Assembly: GCF_001954275.1 (NCBI RefSeq)
Contig: NZ_MBEU01000021.1
Span: 110,163-174,162, forward strand
DNA length: 64,000 bases
Source: Mycobacterium sp. IS-836
GTDB lineage: Bacteria > Actinomycetota > Actinomycetes > Mycobacteriales > Mycobacteriaceae
Reading direction: 5' to 3'
Within the stretch, counting starts at the first letter, position 1. Each line of letters opens with the position of its first letter. Of the stretch, positions 18,452 to 26,366 are shown piece by piece. The notes under the pieces were generated by a model. That model did no database searches and had not been told where the DNA came from. It saw only the letters and a program-made list of their open reading frames with translations. The position numbers were made by a program, and so were the translations under genes.

Positions 18452-19915
18452 ATGAACATCGGGACGATCCTCGACGCGACGGCGAGCGGCGATCCCCACC
18501 GCACCGCGCTCATCGTCGACGGGCGCGCGATCAGCTACCGCGCGCTGGCGGCGGCGGTGCGGCAATGCGCCGCCGGGCTGGCCGCCCACGGCGTGGTGGC
18601 CGGGCAGCGCGTCGCGGTGGTCGACGGCGGAAGCCTGCTGTCCATCGCGACGTTGCTCGCGGCGGCGCGCCTCGGCGCGGCGGCCGCGCTGATGAACCCG
18701 GCGCTGACTCCGCCCGAGCTGCAGGGCCTGCTGAAGAACGCCGGCTGCGCCGACGTGGCGGTCGCGGGGGAGCAGTACGCCGACCGGCTGCGCGAAGCCG
18801 GCGCACCCACGGTGTTGACGGGCACCGACCTGCTGGACGGCAACGCGGTCGAGCCGGCCGCCGAGGCCGACACCGTCGCCGACACCGACGCCCCCGCCGA
18901 CCGCGACGCGTTGATCCTATTCACCAGCGGGACAACCGGACTCCCGAAGGCCGTCGCCATCAGCGCCCGCCGGCTCGCCATGCGAATCAGGGGGATGGCG
19001 GCACCATTCCATGCGGACGCCCCGCCCTCGGTGGGGATGATGTGCGTCCCCTTCTTTCATGTCGGCGGCGCGCTGGGCACGCTCGGGAGTTTGTATTCGG
19101 GCAACACCTCGGTGGTGCAAACGCGGTTCGATGCCGGCGAGTGGCTTCGTCTGGTCTCGCGGCATCGCGTCACCACCACATTCCTGGTGCCGACCATGCT
19201 GCAGCGGATCCTCGACCATCCCGACTTCGCGAACGCCGATCTGACGTCCCTGGTCGCCATCGCCTATGGGGCCGCGGCGGCGCCGATCAATTTGGTGCGC
19301 AGGGCAATGGCGGCGCTGCCGCATGTGGCTTTCGCCAACGTATTCGGCCAGACCGAGACCCTCGGGGCTTACACGACCCTGATGCCCGACGATCACCGCG
19401 ACCCGGCCCGTGCCGGATCCGTCGGCCGACCGCTGCCGGGAGTCGAGGTGCGCGTGGTGGACCCCGACACGGGCCGCGATGTCGAAGCGGGAGCCATCGG
19501 CGAGCTGTGGGTCAACACCACGCAGAACGTCACCGAGGGCTGGTTACACACTGGTGACCTGGCACGCCAGGATGCCGACGGTTACATCTTCCCGAGCGGC
19601 CGGCTCAGTGACACCATCAACCGCGGGGGTGAGAAATTTGGGCCGATCGAAGTCGAAGAGGCGCTGCGTTCTCATCCGGCGGTCAGTGACGCCGCCGTCG
19701 CCGGGATCGCCGACGACGAGCTCGGCCAGCGGGTGGGGGCCGCGGTAGTGGCTTGCGCCCCAGTCACACTCGAGGAACTTCGATCGCATTGCCGACAGGT
19801 GATCGCCTACTTCAAGCTGCCCGAGCGACTCGCGATCGTCGACCACATTCCCTACAACTCGACCGGCAAAGTCAACCGCCGCCAGCTCGCCGCGCTCATC
19901 GCGGACGATGGTTGA
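18452..19915 (+). CDS. acyl-CoA ligase (AMP-binding, FadD-like)
   Basis: The product has 487 residues from ATG 18452. The adenylation signature is ILFTSGTTGLPKAV (about 153-166). The A5 motif FGQTE, the A7/A8 motif LHTGDL followed by GRLSDTINRGGEKFGPIEVE, and the catalytic A10 Lys in NSTGKVNRR are all present. It converts a carboxylic acid to its CoA thioester through an acyl-adenylate. The small size and the flanking paralogue pair suggest a catabolic acid rather than a very-long-chain mycolic precursor, but the substrate is unknown. Confidence 0.87.
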   Translation: MNIGTILDATASGDPHRTALIVDGRAISYRALAAAVRQCAAGLAAHGVVAGQRVAVVDGGSLLSIATLLAAARLGAAAALMNPALTPPELQGLLKNAGCADVAVAGEQYADRLREAGAPTVLTGTDLLDGNAVEPAAEADTVADTDAPADRDALILFTSGTTGLPKAVAISARRLAMRIRGMAAPFHADAPPSVGMMCVPFFHVGGALGTLGSLYSGNTSVVQTRFDAGEWLRLVSRHRVTTTFLVPTMLQRILDHPDFANADLTSLVAIAYGAAAAPINLVRRAMAALPHVAFANVFGQTETLGAYTTLMPDDHRDPARAGSVGRPLPGVEVRVVDPDTGRDVEAGAIGELWVNTTQNVTEGWLHTGDLARQDADGYIFPSGRLSDTINRGGEKFGPIEVEEALRSHPAVSDAAVAGIADDELGQRVGAAVVACAPVTLEELRSHCRQVIAYFKLPERLAIVDHIPYNSTGKVNRRQLAALIADDG

Positions 19916-19930
19916 ACCCAGGGAGTCCAC

Positions 19931-20644
19931 ATGTTGTTTCTGCATGAGACCCACAAAGTGGTCGGTGCCCGGGAGGAAGAATTCGAGGCCGCCTACCGCG
20001 AGGGCTGGATGCCCACGCTGGCCAAAGAAGACGACGCCCGGCTGCTCTGGTACACCAACCACGCTCATGGCAGTGGCGTCTCCTACAACGTGGTCACCAT
20101 CACGGGCATCACCGATGGCACCGCGTGGGAGCGACTGGCGCACCGCGCCCAGACCGGGGACCTTCGGCCGTGGATGCGCGAACTGGACAACCTGCGCCAC
20201 GAGGTGACGGGCAAGCTCATGTTGCCCGTCGCGTGGTCACCGCTTCAGTCGGTGGACCTGACGACCGTGCCCACCGACGGCGCGACCCATCAGCTGAGCC
20301 TGTTCATGGAGGACACCGGCTGGCCCGACGCGCCGCTGGACGACTACATCCGCTCGTGGGACGAAATCTATTACCGGCTGCTCTCCAAGGCGCCGCCGGG
20401 GATGCGGATCCTGGATATCCAGGCGTGCTTCCAGATCGCGCACGGCAGTCATCGACGACGAGAAGCGATGCTGTGGCAGAAGATTGAGGACGCCAACAAC
20501 TATGCGGCGCTCGTGCACCTGCTGACCACCGAGACGCCGCCCGAGCACCGGGCACCCGGCAGCTACATGTATGAGGCCTTGAAGTATCGGGATCAGTGGG
20601 AGAGCCGGTTGCTGCGGACGTCGGCCTGGTCACCCCTGTATTGA
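19931..20644 (+). CDS. NIPSNAP-like (dimeric alpha/beta barrel) protein, copy 2
   Basis: The product has 237 residues from ATG 19931, with a GGGAG site. It is a paralogue of the gene at 17739, with matching start, centre (WYTNHAHGSG, TAWERL) and C-terminal RLLRTSAWSPLY. The conserved His-Gly-Ser-Gly and Trp residues may line a ligand pocket. It follows the acyl-CoA ligase by 15 nt and its 3' end overlaps the convergent hydrolase gene by 15 bp. Family name is tentative. Confidence 0.7.
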   Translation: MLFLHETHKVVGAREEEFEAAYREGWMPTLAKEDDARLLWYTNHAHGSGVSYNVVTITGITDGTAWERLAHRAQTGDLRPWMRELDNLRHEVTGKLMLPVAWSPLQSVDLTTVPTDGATHQLSLFMEDTGWPDAPLDDYIRSWDEIYYRLLSKAPPGMRILDIQACFQIAHGSHRRREAMLWQKIEDANNYAALVHLLTTETPPEHRAPGSYMYEALKYRDQWESRLLRTSAWSPLY

Positions 20645-21463
20645 ACGCCTCGCTCCCGGATCGCTTGTTGGGGTGACGGACTCCAAGAACGATTCGGCCA
20701 CGGCGAGAAAACCGTCCGGATCCGACGAGAAGACCACGTGCCCCGTGTCGAGGATCTCGAGCCGGGAACCTCCAATGGCGTCATGAGTCGTGTGTGCGGC
20801 GCGCAGCGGTATCGCGATGTCTCTCTTGCCCCACACGATGAGCGTGGGCGCGGTCAAATCAGCGGCACGACTTCGCAAATCGTGTGCCGGAGCCGGGAAG
20901 CTGCGCCAGAGCCCTGTGGCGAGGCGAACGCCCTCGGCCGTTTTCGCCGCGGCGATCGCGCGCTCGACGATCTGGCGGTCGTTGTCGGTCCTGGACTTCA
21001 TGTAGCCGCGGACAAACGGGGGAGCGGCCCGGCGAAACACGGCAGGCGTGCCGAGCGCCCGGCAAAAGGCGCGGGCGAGTGCGTTCATCGGCACGAAGCC
21101 GCCGGTGTTGACCAGAACCAGGCCGGCGACGAACTCGGGACGGGTAATTGCCAGCCGCGCGGCCGCGAACCCGCCGACCGAATTTCCGATCAACGTCACC
21201 TTCGTCAGGCCGAGACCGTCGACGAGATCTTCGAGCGCGTCGGCGAAGAGCGACGCGCTGGGCTCGAGGGCGGAGTCGACGGGATCCGAGTCGCCGTGGC
21301 CGGGCCAGTCCACCGCGACGGTGCGGAAGCGGCGGGCAAGCGTGTCGATGATCGGGTCGAAGTCATGCCTGTCGTGCAGTATCGCATGCAGGAGCAAAAC
21401 CGTTGGCCCACTGCCTAATTCGCTGTAGGCTACCCGGCCCGCCCGGGTTTGGATCGTCGGCAT
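20630..21463 (-). CDS. alpha/beta hydrolase
   Basis: The product has 277 residues. The nucleophile elbow is GNSVGG (about 94-99), the oxyanion region is LLLHAILHDRHDF, the acid lies in VWGKRDIAIP, and the His is in LDTGHVVFSSDP. The triad is therefore complete. No secretion signal. The gene faces a TetR-type palindrome 22 bp from its ATG and is divergent from the DUF962/TetR pair, so it is a likely regulatory target. The natural ester or thioester is unknown. Confidence 0.85.
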   Translation of the reverse strand: MPTIQTRAGRVAYSELGSGPTVLLLHAILHDRHDFDPIIDTLARRFRTVAVDWPGHGDSDPVDSALEPSASLFADALEDLVDGLGLTKVTLIGNSVGGFAAARLAITRPEFVAGLVLVNTGGFVPMNALARAFCRALGTPAVFRRAAPPFVRGYMKSRTDNDRQIVERAIAAAKTAEGVRLATGLWRSFPAPAHDLRSRAADLTAPTLIVWGKRDIAIPLRAAHTTHDAIGGSRLEILDTGHVVFSSDPDGFLAVAESFLESVTPTSDPGARRSIQG

Positions 21464-21484
21464 GGGAGTTCCTCTCGACGGAAT

Positions 21485-21502
21485 TGACCGACTGGTCGGT
21501 CA
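21485..21502. promoter_or_regulatory. TetR-type operator
   Basis: TGACCGACTGGTCGGTCA has 8-bp perfect arms around a 2-bp centre. It lies between the divergent hydrolase gene (start 21463) and the DUF962-TetR pair (start 21550), at a distance where a repressor would block both promoters. This type of symmetric GACCGAC/GTCGGTC site is common for mycobacterial TetR proteins, and the gene for one is two genes away. Confidence 0.75.
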
Positions 21503-21549
21503 TTGCTACAGTACAACCCCAGGCACACCCTGACAAGGAGGAAGTCGAG

Positions 21550-21885
21550 ATGCGGCAAGCCCCACCTCCCGAAGCACCGTTCGCGGACAAGATGGCCTAC
21601 TACCGCACCCAACACACATCGAAGGGGGTTCGGGCCACCCACCTGGTCGGGACGCCGATCATCGCGGCGGGCCTGCCGCTGATGTTCGTCAAGCCGAAGG
21701 TCGGTGGCCCGATGTTCGTCGGGGGATGGGCCATGCAGATAGTCGGCCATCGGCTGTTCGAGAAGAACCTCCCGTCCACGCACAAGGGGTGGATCACGTA
21801 TCAACTGACCGGCGTCATTCACGTGTGCGAGCAGTACGGCGAAATGCTGGCTCACCGCAGCCAGCGCAAGGCGGGATTGCGGTGA
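21550..21885 (+). CDS. DUF962 / Mpo1-like membrane protein
   Basis: The product has 111 residues, with AAGGAGG upstream of ATG 21550. The conserved pattern is visible: ATHLVGTPIIAAGLPLMF (His and a hydrophobic segment), then GWAMQIVGHRLFEKN with the second conserved His and E. Yeast Mpo1, a member, is an iron-dependent dioxygenase in 2-hydroxy fatty acid alpha-oxidation, and its histidines correspond to these. A role in lipid alpha-oxidation is therefore possible. Its TGA overlaps the GTG start of the TetR gene. Confidence 0.78.
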   Translation: MRQAPPPEAPFADKMAYYRTQHTSKGVRATHLVGTPIIAAGLPLMFVKPKVGGPMFVGGWAMQIVGHRLFEKNLPSTHKGWITYQLTGVIHVCEQYGEMLAHRSQRKAGLR

Positions 21886-22424
21886 GATCGCCTGAGCCGG
21901 GCCGTAATGCGCTGCTGGATGCGGGACGGCGGCTATTGGGAACCGCCGACCTGGCCCGGATCTCAGTCAACTCGATCGTCGCCGAGGCCGGGATGGCGAA
22001 GGGTAGCTTCTATCAGCACTGGCCCAGCCGCGCCGAATACGTGCGGGCGCTGCACGCTCGGTTCCACGACCAGTTGGAAGAATCGATCGCCGCTGCCATG
22101 GCCGACCGACCGCCCGGACGCGACCGGCTCGAGGCGGGGATGAACACCTATCTTGACGGATGTTTGGCCGACCCGGCCACGAAAGCGTTGCTCGTGCAGT
22201 CGCGAACTGAGGCCGGACTGAGCGATTTGGTCGCGGCCCGGAATGAGAGCGCGGCCAGGCTGATAGCGCCCGACTTGGCAGCGCTTGGCTGGACGCCACC
22301 CGAACCGATCGCCGTGCTCCTCGTGGCGGCGGTCGCGGAGATCGCCCTTATCGAGCTCGCCAACGGCAAGCCCGACAAGCAGTTACGCCGCGCGTTGCTT
22401 CGGCTGGCAGCCCGAACGGGTTAG
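21882..22424 (+). CDS. TetR-family transcriptional regulator
   Basis: The product has 180 residues from GTG 21882, overlapping the DUF962 stop by 4 bp (GTGA). The helix-turn-helix lies in ISVNSIVAEAGMAKGSFYQHWPSRAEYVRAL (written here as ISVNSIVAEAGMAKGS then FYQHW), matching the TetR consensus. The C-terminal domain is ligand-binding and unclassifiable. It most likely represses its own operon and the divergent hydrolase through the palindrome at 21485-21502. Confidence 0.88.
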   Translation: MRSPEPGRNALLDAGRRLLGTADLARISVNSIVAEAGMAKGSFYQHWPSRAEYVRALHARFHDQLEESIAAAMADRPPGRDRLEAGMNTYLDGCLADPATKALLVQSRTEAGLSDLVAARNESAARLIAPDLAALGWTPPEPIAVLLVAAVAEIALIELANGKPDKQLRRALLRLAARTG

Positions 22425-22433
22425 GCGCGTCGT

Positions 22434-23288
22434 TCAGGGTTTGCAGGCGGGCTCGAGGGAAAGTACAGGACCACCTGACTGCAGGGAGAGCAGATACAGG
22501 TAGGTTGGGAGCGAATGTTCGCACGCCACAGTGGATTTGACCAGGGGCTTCGGCGGAAGAGGTGTCAATCGGATCGGGTTCAGCTCATACGGGTTGAGCA
22601 CGTGCTCGTAGTTGATCGGCGGGGGCAAGGCCGGGACGATGTCGAGGCGATTGGCGATCCGATACGAGTTGAGCACCACCTGGTCGTAGGTGCTGGCGAA
22701 CAGCGAATCCCCGGTGCGCGGGCTGCCATACGTGTAGACGGCCGGCGCCTTGAAAACCGTGTTCGCCGCGACGTCGAGGGCAAGCAAGGTGGCCAGCGCT
22801 CCGCCCAGGCTGTGCCCGCAGATCGTCACGGAGGTGACGGGTCGCGGGAACGCAAGCGTCGCAAGAGCATTGACCACCGCCGGCGAATCCGACGCGGTCC
22901 CCGTCGTCAGCGACTCGTACATGTCGGTGAAGCCGTCTTCCGTGTGGCCGGCGCCGGCCAGGAATGGGCACGGCACCAGATCGAACTCGGCGTCGTGAAT
23001 CCACTCCAGGATTCCCTCGGTGCCCCGAATCGCGATCACCGCATCACCGGCTTGATTGACCTGACAGATCAGGCCGATGGAAACCTCGTCGGCGGCCCGG
23101 ATCGGGTTAATGTCGGTCGACAGATCGTTGGCGTAGATCGTCGTGACGATGGTGTAGTCGACGCCGCCGGCGCTCAACGCCCGGCCGGCCGCGTTCGCCA
23201 AATCGCCGGGCGGTGACGCGTAGGTTGCGTTCACCAGTTGGCCGAATTGTATTGCCTTCATTACGTCTAACGTCGGCGGCATCGGCAT
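22434..23288 (-). CDS. class 3 lipase-like protein
   Basis: The product has 284 residues from ATG 23288. The nucleophile elbow GHSLGGALATLLA is the fungal-type lipase_3 motif, preceded by the AIRGTEGILEW strand that carries the oxyanion residue, and followed by YGSPRTGD, RLDIVPALPP (catalytic Asp) and a late His in ACEHSLPTY. No clear signal peptide. The likely substrates are acylglycerols or other esters. The next gene ends 11 bp away on the same strand; they could be one unit. Confidence 0.83.
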   Translation of the reverse strand: MPMPPTLDVMKAIQFGQLVNATYASPPGDLANAAGRALSAGGVDYTIVTTIYANDLSTDINPIRAADEVSIGLICQVNQAGDAVIAIRGTEGILEWIHDAEFDLVPCPFLAGAGHTEDGFTDMYESLTTGTASDSPAVVNALATLAFPRPVTSVTICGHSLGGALATLLALDVAANTVFKAPAVYTYGSPRTGDSLFASTYDQVVLNSYRIANRLDIVPALPPPINYEHVLNPYELNPIRLTPLPPKPLVKSTVACEHSLPTYLYLLSLQSGGPVLSLEPACKP

Positions 23289-23299
23289 GGCGCACCCCG

Positions 23300-23917
23300 T
23301 CAGGCTCCGAATGTCCCGGTGAGGACGGCGTGTGCCGTCGCGGCTTGCGCTATCGCTTGCGCCGCATGCGGTCCGGTCGCTCCCGCCGGCAGTTGGAAGG
23401 TGGGCGGCAGCTGGTAGAGAGTGAACCGGTAATGATGTGTCCCGGTGCCCGACGGCGGGCACGGCGCCGCGTAGCCGGATTCACCGCTCGAATTCGCCAG
23501 AGTGGTTGCGCCGGCAGGTGTCTGACCGTCGGCTGTGCTGCCGGACCCGGAGGGGATTCCGGCCACGATCCAGTGCACGTAGGGTCCGCTAGGGGCGTCG
23601 GGATCGTCGACGACGAGCGTGGCTCCCGACGGGGCCGACCAGGCCAACGGTGGCGCCGTGCTGGCGCCCTTGCAGGTGTACTGCACCGGGATCGGCGCGC
23701 CGTCGGCGAACGCGGGGCTCGTAATGGTCAGGGGCCCGGTCGGCGGCGCCTGGGGCGTGGACTGACCGGCCGTCGTCGCTTGCGGCGCCGGTGGCGACGT
23801 CGTTCGGGCATTCGTTCGAGCATTATCGCTGCCACCGCAGGCGGCCAGCACCACCAGCACTGCCAGGCCCAGGCAGGCCGATGCGATTGGGTGACGTGTG
23901 CGACCCGAGGTTTCCAT
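23300..23917 (-). CDS. YbhB/PEBP-family lipoprotein
   Basis: The product has 205 residues from ATG 23917. The signal sequence ends in a lipobox, [10 protein letters not shown], so the protein is probably lipid-anchored. A Thr/Pro/Ala-rich linker follows, then the PEBP domain with [22 protein letters not shown] and [15 protein letters not shown], the two segments forming the phosphate-binding pocket. Eukaryotic relatives bind phosphatidylethanolamine or kinases; bacterial roles are unclear. It corresponds by type and position to the PEBP-family Rv1910c/LppC region of M. tuberculosis. Confidence 0.87.
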   Translation of the reverse strand: METSGRTRHPIASACLGLAVLVVLAACGGSDNARTNARTTSPPAPQATTAGQSTPQAPPTGPLTITSPAFADGAPIPVQYTCKGASTAPPLAWSAPSGATLVVDDPDAPSGPYVHWIVAGIPSGSGSTADGQTPAGATTLANSSGESGYAAPCPPSGTGTHHYRFTLYQLPPTFQLPAGATGPHAAQAIAQAATAHAVLTGTFGA

Positions 23918-23979
23918 ATAACCCAGTGTCGTCAACCGTCATCCCAGAAAACAGGGGTCGCAGAAAACAGGGGCCGCGG

Positions 23980-24426
23980 CTACTTACCGTCCCCCTTGAC
24001 CTTGAGCACTCGCTTCCGCAGGCCCTCGGTCGCGGTTTCCATCAATCCCTTCGCCCCCTTCTTGACCAGAAACCCGGGGATCGGCACGGTGGGGTCGACC
24101 GTGAGCTCGAAGCGGAGCCGGGTCGAATCGCCTTCGGGCGTCAACGTGTAGCGGCCGTCCTGCGCGCGTTGTTGTTTGGCGCTGACCAATGACCAGCTCA
24201 CCCCGTCGTCGTGCACGGAGTAGGCCAGTACCTGTTCGTCGCTGACGCCCACGATCTTGACGACCTGCCGCGATTTGCTTGGTCGGCCTTGGTCGTCGCG
24301 CTCCAGGACTTCGACCTTTTGATGGGTCGACGACCACTCGGGCAGCGATTCGATATCGAACAGGACGTCCAGGATCTCGTCGGGCGTCGCCTCGATGACA
24401 ACTTCGCGTGAATCGGAGACAGCCAT
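23980..24426 (-). CDS. SRPBCC-fold protein (cyclase/dehydrase-like)
   Basis: The product has 148 residues from ATG 24426 (MAVSDSREVVIEATPDEIL). The opening strand plus ILDVLFDIESLPEWSS is the standard START/SRPBCC beginning, and the C-terminal helix carries GLMETATEGLRKRVL. It probably binds a hydrophobic ligand. It lies 62 bp downstream of the quinone-oxidoreductase gene on the same strand, so it may belong to that ArsR-headed unit. Confidence 0.8.
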   Translation of the reverse strand: MAVSDSREVVIEATPDEILDVLFDIESLPEWSSTHQKVEVLERDDQGRPSKSRQVVKIVGVSDEQVLAYSVHDDGVSWSLVSAKQQRAQDGRYTLTPEGDSTRLRFELTVDPTVPIPGFLVKKGAKGLMETATEGLRKRVLKVKGDGK

Positions 24427-24488
24427 GCTAGGACGCATAGCCACTGTCGCGACGTTGAAACCCGGCCTCCGCAAAACTCCAGCGAACC

Positions 24489-25493
24489 CTAGGGCACCAA
24501 CACGACCTTGCCGACGTTCTCCCGCGCGGCCAGGATGCGATGCGCCTCGGGCGCTTCGGCGAACGGAACGGCCGCATGCACGATCGGCGAGATCGTCCCG
24601 TCCTGCAGCCCCCGGGTCAGCGGCGTGATCCAGGGCTCCAGCGTGCCGCGGTCGTCCCACAACCGCAGCATGTTCAGGCCGATCACGGCTTTCGAGTCCT
24701 CCAGCTGGCGGAGCAGGTTGAAGCCGCGCAACATCGACAGCGCCTGTGGAGCCGCCCGGCGCAGCGAGCGTTTCTCACCCTGCTGCAGCGCCGAAACGCC
24801 GTATCCGACAAGCCTTCCGCCGGGGCGCAGCAGGTCGTACGACCGCCGCAGCGACGTTCCGCCGAGGGCGTCGAGGACCAGATCGTAAGGGCCAAGCCCC
24901 TGCCACCAGCCGTCGCGACGGTAGTCGATCGCGTGGTCGATGCCCAGCTCGGCGAGCTTCTGGTGTTTGCCGGGTGACGCCGTGCCGTGCACTTCGGCCC
25001 CGGCGGCCTTCGCGAATTGGATGGCCGCGATGCCGACCCCGCCCGCGGCGGCGTGGACCAGGACCCGCTCCCCGGCGCGCAGGGACCCGTAGCCATGCAG
25101 GGCCGCCCACGCCGTCGCGTAGTTGACGGGCACCCCGGCGCCCTGCTCGAAGCTCAGTGCGTCGGGGATCGCGACGGAGTCGGTGGCCGCGACGTTGACG
25201 ATCTCGGCGTAGCCCCCAAATCGCGTTCCGGCGAGCACCCGTTCACCGACGCGTCCCGGGTCGACGCCGTCGCCGCCGGCGTCGACGATCCCGGCAACCT
25301 CGTAGCCGACGACCGCCGGAAGTTTGGGCGCGTCCGGATAGAGCCCGACGCGGGCCATGTGGTCGGCGAAGTTCACCCCCGCCGCGCGCACGGCGACCCG
25401 GAGTTGACCCGGGCCGGGCGGAGCGGGGTCCGGCCGCTGCTCGACCCGCAGCACCGAAGGGTCGCCGTGTTTGGTAATGACGACGGCGCGCAT
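24489..25493 (-). CDS. quinone oxidoreductase-type medium-chain dehydrogenase
   Basis: The product has 334 residues from ATG 25493. The N-terminal catalytic domain lacks zinc ligands (AAGVNFADHMARVG in place of the GICGTD/GHE pattern), and the nucleotide motif is HAAAGGVGIAAIQFAKAAGA (about 146-165), typical of zeta-crystallin-like NADPH:quinone reductases. M. tuberculosis fadB5 (Rv1912c) is the positional counterpart. It starts 4 nt after the AHSA1-type gene and is the third gene of an ArsR-headed operon. Confidence 0.87.
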   Translation of the reverse strand: MRAVVITKHGDPSVLRVEQRPDPAPPGPGQLRVAVRAAGVNFADHMARVGLYPDAPKLPAVVGYEVAGIVDAGGDGVDPGRVGERVLAGTRFGGYAEIVNVAATDSVAIPDALSFEQGAGVPVNYATAWAALHGYGSLRAGERVLVHAAAGGVGIAAIQFAKAAGAEVHGTASPGKHQKLAELGIDHAIDYRRDGWWQGLGPYDLVLDALGGTSLRRSYDLLRPGGRLVGYGVSALQQGEKRSLRRAAPQALSMLRGFNLLRQLEDSKAVIGLNMLRLWDDRGTLEPWITPLTRGLQDGTISPIVHAAVPFAEAPEAHRILAARENVGKVVLVP

Positions 25494-25497
25494 CGCG

Positions 25498-25908
25498 TCA
25501 GGCCTCCGCGGCGGTGGCCGCAAGGCGGGGGAGAACGACGTCACGCCACCCGGATCCCATGCGATGGAAGGCATCGGCCATCCGCTTGTCGTCCAGATCA
25601 AAGCCGCTGTGCTCCAAGAACACTCGGGTACCGGAGCCTTCCTCCTCGAGACGCCAGGTCAGCGTCCAGGCCGGCGTGAACGTGTACACGAAGCGGTGCG
25701 GTGGATCGACCTCGAGCACCTTGCAGGGTTGCTTCCCATAGCCCGGCATGTCGAGAGTGAATTGGTGGCCGACCACCGCGGCGACCTGGCCCTCCGCCCA
25801 CCAGAGCCGCATCAGCTCGGGTTCGGTCAGCAACCGCCACACCCTGTCCGGCGGAGCGGCCACGAATTGGTCGACACGGATGGTCGCGGGCGTTGAAATC
25901 TCCGTCAT
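25498..25908 (-). CDS. AHSA1/SRPBCC-family protein
   Basis: The product has 136 residues from ATG 25908, which overlaps the ArsR stop in ATGA. Features are the opening RVDQFVAAPPDRVWRLLTEPELMRLWW, split here as DRVWRLLTEP and LMRLWW, then FVYTFTP and TRVFLEHSGFD. ArsR-AHSA1 gene pairs are common in bacteria; the partner probably binds or modifies the ligand that the repressor senses. It is followed by the quinone oxidoreductase gene. Confidence 0.83.
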   Translation of the reverse strand: MTEISTPATIRVDQFVAAPPDRVWRLLTEPELMRLWWAEGQVAAVVGHQFTLDMPGYGKQPCKVLEVDPPHRFVYTFTPAWTLTWRLEEEGSGTRVFLEHSGFDLDDKRMADAFHRMGSGWRDVVLPRLAATAAEA

Positions 25909-26231
25909 TCCAGCTCCTCTGCTGCCTCGGCGAGCGCGGCCAGCCGTCCGCGCCAGAACTTCTCGAATGGATGCAGCCACTCACCGAGTTCCGCTAATGG
26001 CTCCGCGGTCAGGCGGTAGATGCGATGCCGGCCCCGCGGTTCGTCCGCGACTAGCCCAGCTTCGCGCAACACCCTGAGGTGCTCGGCGACGGCGGGGCGG
26101 CTCAGCTCGAACCGGTCGCTGAGTTCCCCCGCGGATAATTGCTGCCGGGTAAGGATTTCCAGCAGTTCGCGCCGCACCGGGTTGGCGAGAGCGAGAAAGA
26201 TGCGGTCGGGAGCGGCCATGGTCGACACCAT
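25905..26231 (-). CDS. ArsR-family transcriptional regulator
   Basis: The product has 108 residues; ATG 26219 (MAAPDR) is an alternative start. NPVRRELLEIL, LSAGELSDRFELSRPAVAEH and LREAGLV form the winged helix-turn-helix. It carries no cysteine cluster for metal, so it belongs to the non-metal ArsR group that pairs with AHSA1 proteins. A perfect inverted repeat directly upstream of the start is the likely self-operator. Confidence 0.88.
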   Translation of the reverse strand: MVSTMAAPDRIFLALANPVRRELLEILTRQQLSAGELSDRFELSRPAVAEHLRVLREAGLVADEPRGRHRIYRLTAEPLAELGEWLHPFEKFWRGRLAALAEAAEELE

Positions 26232-26251
26232 ATGTCGGAAATTCCCGACAT
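26232..26251. promoter_or_regulatory. candidate ArsR operator
   Basis: ATGTCGG and CCGACAT form perfect 7-bp arms around a 6-bp spacer. The site abuts the arsR ATG at 26231, so bound protein would block transcription or initiation of the whole ArsR-AHSA1-oxidoreductase operon. Confidence 0.65.
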
Positions 26252-26366
26252 GTCAATTGGGTGAACAATCGAGTACCGAACAACTGGAGCGGCCGCGTTG
26301 CTTCGGATCGGACTGCTGGAGATCTACCGTTAGTGGAACTAATCAGACAGCGACGACGAGGTTGAT

